Source: an uncultured Naasia sp.
GTDB taxonomy: Bacteria > Actinomycetota > Actinomycetes > Actinomycetales > Microbacteriaceae
Assembly: GCA_913778905.1 (NCBI GenBank)
Contig: CAJYYA010000017.1
Coordinates: forward strand, 1 to 58,698
Length of the DNA stretch: 58,698 nt
Direction: 5' to 3'
Shown: positions 56,743-58,698 of the stretch, in pieces
How positions within the stretch are numbered: position 1 is the first letter of the stretch
Layout of the letters: every line of letters starts with the position of its first letter
Notes under the pieces: model-generated
What the model was told of the DNA's origin: nothing
The model's database searches: none
Seen by the model: the letters and a program-made list of their open reading frames with translations, nothing else
Program-made: the position numbers and the translations under genes

Positions 56743-58059
56743 GTGTCCGAATCCGTACTTCTGCCCGACCAGCGCAACGATCCGTCCTTCCCGTCCATCT
56801 GGGACGAACTGGTCTGGCGAGGGCTGATCCATGTGTCCACCGATGAGACCGCGCTTCGAGAGCTGCTTTCCGGGGACCCGATCACTTACTACTGCGGATT
56901 CGACCCCACCGCCCCGTCGTTGCACCTCGGCAATCTGGTGCAGTTGCTGCTGATGCGACGGCTGCAACTCGCCGGGCACCGACCGCTCGGTCTGGTGGGC
57001 GGATCGACCGGTCTGATCGGCGACCCGCGCCCTACCGCCGAGCGCACTCTCAACACGCGCGAGACCGTGGCCGAGTGGGTGTCACGACTGCAGGCGCAGG
57101 TCGAGAGGTTCCTGTCGTTCGACGGGGACAACGCCGCGCGGATGGTCAACAACCTCGACTGGACGGCCCAGCTGTCGGCGATCGACTTTCTCCGAGACGT
57201 GGGCAAGTACTTCCGGGTGGGCACGATGCTCAAGAAGGATGCGGTGAGCGCGCGCCTCAACTCGGATGCGGGCATCAGCTACACCGAGTTCAGCTACCAG
57301 ATTCTCCAGGGCTACGACTTCCTGCAGCTGCATCGCGAGTTCGGGTGCGTGCTGCAGACCGGTGGCAGCGACCAGTGGGGCAATCTGACCAGCGGTACGG
57401 ACCTGGTCCACCGTGTGGAGGGCCGATCGGTGCACGCCATCGGCACGCCGCTCATCACCAACTCGGACGGGACGAAGTTCGGCAAGAGCGAGGGCAACGC
57501 CGTCTGGCTCGACGGCGAGCTCACGAGTCCGTGGGCGATGTACCAGTTCTGGCTCGGCACAGGAGATGCCGATGTGATCGATCGCCTGAAGGTCTTCACG
57601 TTCCTCGACCGTGTCGAGATCGAACGCCTCGGGCAGGCGACGGCCGATGCCCCGTTCCGGCGTGAGGCGCAGAAGACCCTGGCGGCGATCGTCACCGCGA
57701 CAGTCCACGGCGAGGATGCGGTGCGCAAGGTGATCGCCGCTGCCGATGCACTGTTCGGCGGAGGCGAGCTGGGCGAGTTGGACGGCGCGACGCTCCGCGA
57801 CGCGCTCGCCGAGATTCCGCACGCCACCGTGCCGGCGGAGACGCTGGTCATTCAGGCGCTCGTCGACACAGGTCTGACCGGGAGCCTCAGCGATGCTCGT
57901 CGCGCCATGTCGCAGGGCGGGGTTCAGGTCAACAACGTGAAGGTCGACGATCCGGCGGCGATCGTCGGTCAGCACGTGCTGCCCTCCGGAGTCGCCGTTC
58001 TGCGCCGTGGAAAGAAAACTCTCGGCGCCGCGTTCGTCGACGGAGTGTCCGGGGCCTGA
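56743..58059 (+). CDS. tyrS: Tyrosine--tRNA ligase
   Basis: A 438-residue class I synthetase. The HIGH-type motif is HLGNL at 61-65, GSDQWGN binds tyrosine, and KFGKS is the KMSKS equivalent (near 245). The C-terminal S4 RNA-binding domain (about 370-430: LSDARRAMSQGGVQVNN) is present. Placement between argH and the rRNA operon is common in this lineage. Confidence 0.97.
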   Translation: MSESVLLPDQRNDPSFPSIWDELVWRGLIHVSTDETALRELLSGDPITYYCGFDPTAPSLHLGNLVQLLLMRRLQLAGHRPLGLVGGSTGLIGDPRPTAERTLNTRETVAEWVSRLQAQVERFLSFDGDNAARMVNNLDWTAQLSAIDFLRDVGKYFRVGTMLKKDAVSARLNSDAGISYTEFSYQILQGYDFLQLHREFGCVLQTGGSDQWGNLTSGTDLVHRVEGRSVHAIGTPLITNSDGTKFGKSEGNAVWLDGELTSPWAMYQFWLGTGDADVIDRLKVFTFLDRVEIERLGQATADAPFRREAQKTLAAIVTATVHGEDAVRKVIAAADALFGGGELGELDGATLRDALAEIPHATVPAETLVIQALVDTGLTGSLSDARRAMSQGGVQVNNVKVDDPAAIVGQHVLPSGVAVLRRGKKTLGAAFVDGVSGA

Positions 58060-58069
58060 ATTCCCCGGA
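58048..58069 (+). terminator. Hairpin at the tyrS stop codon
   Basis: TCCGGGG and CCCCGGA form a 7-bp stem whose loop includes the TGA. A weak terminator candidate; no U-tract. Confidence 0.45.
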
Positions 58070-58102
58070 ATGGTGCGGGACACGCCGTGAAGACGCTGTG
58101 AT

Positions 58103-58131
58103 TTGCGGAGGTCGTGGATCGCACGTATTGT
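58103..58131 (+). promoter_or_regulatory. rrn promoter P1
   Basis: TTGCGG, a 17-nt spacer, and TATTGT. Confidence 0.65.
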
Positions 58132-58226
58132 TCTTCTTGTTGCCCCAAACGGTGCGGGAAGCTGGAAGAGCTTCTAGCCCGTCAAGTTGGGAACATCGGT
58201 TGCTGTAGCGACGGGGTCTGGTCCGC

Positions 58227-58255
58227 TTGACGGATGTGGATTCTGGTCTTACAGT
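58227..58255 (+). promoter_or_regulatory. rrn promoter P2
   Basis: TTGACG, a 17-nt spacer, and TACAGT. A transcript from here would have a leader of about 315 nt before 16S rRNA. Confidence 0.7.
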
Positions 58256-58576
58256 TGCTGAGCTGCTCCGGGGCTGAACAAGCCCCACGGTCTGCATCTT
58301 CTGGGTGTGGGCAAGAGTCGCCTTCGGGTGGGCTCCACAGGGGCGCGTTTGGATGTCAGCCTTCATGCTGCTGCTGCACTGAGTGTGGTGGTGGGTGTTG
58401 TGTGTCCGATCCTTGAGAACTCAACAGCGTGCACTAAGTCAATGCCAAATTACCTCGGCCTCATCGTTTGATGGGGTTTGAGATTCCTTTGGTTATTTGG
58501 ATTGTCAGTAGACAGTCTTTTTAGCTGGTTTCAAACTCGCTGCGACACCTTATTCCGGTGTTGTATGCATTTCTTT

Positions 58577-58698
58577 TTTACGGAGAGTTTGATCCTGGCT
58601 CAGGACGAACGCTGGCGGCGTGCTTAACACATGCAAGTCGAACGGTGAAGCAGAGCTTGCTCTGTGGATCAGTGGCGAACGGGTGAGTAACACGTGAG
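58577..58698 (+). rRNA. rrs: 16S ribosomal RNA, 5' end (partial)
   Basis: AGAGTTTGATCCTGGCTCAG (E. coli positions 8-27) begins at 58584, followed by GACGAACGCTGGCGGCGTGC and the CACATGCAAGTCGAACG segment. The mature 5' end is estimated at about 58577. The gene is cut by the window end after the V1 region, so the taxon cannot be settled from it here. Confidence 0.97.

Larger units (their letters stand above)
58060..58576 (+). other. rRNA operon promoter and leader region
   Basis: A 517-bp AT-richer noncoding stretch between tyrS and the 16S gene. It has two promoters, a GGGGCT-GAACA-AGCCCC hairpin (58270-58286), TTGAG-AA-CTCAA (58413-58424), and a T-rich run just before the mature 16S end. 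No credible protein gene is seen. Confidence 0.75.

Overview
The window is about 58.7 kb of high-GC chromosome from an actinobacterium. Gene order and protein signatures fit the Microbacteriaceae: FtsK-PgsA-CinA-ClgR, DUF3046-RecA-RecX-MiaB-MiaA-DapF, LexA beside a LysM protein, IF3-L35-L20, and PheST followed by an arginine cluster. The genus is not determined. Nearly all of the window is chromosomal core; I see no prophage, insertion sequence, tRNA or CRISPR array. Many genes carry a TAnnnT -10 box only 6-8 nt before an ATG or GTG and lack a Shine-Dalgarno sequence, which points to leaderless mRNAs. I used this spacing to choose several starts.

Layout. 1-8.9 kb: a small secreted protein next to a 70-bp inverted repeat, two aldo/keto-reductase paralogues with altered catalytic residues, a TetR regulator with a candidate operator, an M16 protease and a phosphatase, GNAT genes, dapB, and a TIGR01777 sugar-epimerase-like gene. 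9-14.7 kb: thyX, an SDR that seems to start at CTG, a DUF559/AbiEi-type nuclease gene between two inverted copies of a 5-iteron repeat, then dapA and RNase J. 14.8-19.2 kb: a MacAB-like export system, a GNAT gene and a lipoprotein. 19.3-29.9 kb: ftsK, pgsA, cinA, clgR, a DUF3046 gene, recA (with SOS box), recX, miaB, miaA, dapF. 29.9-37.7 kb: a methyltransferase, hflX, lexA, an SOS-type LysM protein, hisC, hisB, hisH, priA, sseB. 37.7-40.6 kb: a DUF1844 gene, infC (AUC start), rpmI, rplT and an rRNA methyltransferase. 40.6-44.4 kb: a glutamate-type ABC operon bracketed by extragenic palindromes. 44.4-48.1 kb: pheS-pheT. 48.1-48.9 kb: a tandem array of about 200-bp hairpin units. 48.9-55.9 kb: an Arg-rich mini-ORF and argCJBDF-argH. 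55.9-58.7 kb: a 43-aa membrane protein, a 3-methyladenine glycosylase (second CTG start), tyrS, and the promoter region plus 5' end of a 16S rRNA gene.

The genes group into DAP/lysine synthesis (dapA, dapB, dapF), arginine synthesis (no argG or argR here), histidine synthesis (no hisD or hisF here), the SOS response (recA, recX, lexA, LysM protein), translation (infC, rpmI, rplT, pheST, tyrS, miaAB, 16S), and glutamate uptake. The most unusual observations are the iteron-bounded DUF559 cassette, the Arg-rich mini-ORF ahead of argC, two CTG starts in CTGA overlaps plus the AUC start of infC, the 200-bp hairpin array, and the aldo/keto-reductase pair lacking the catalytic His.
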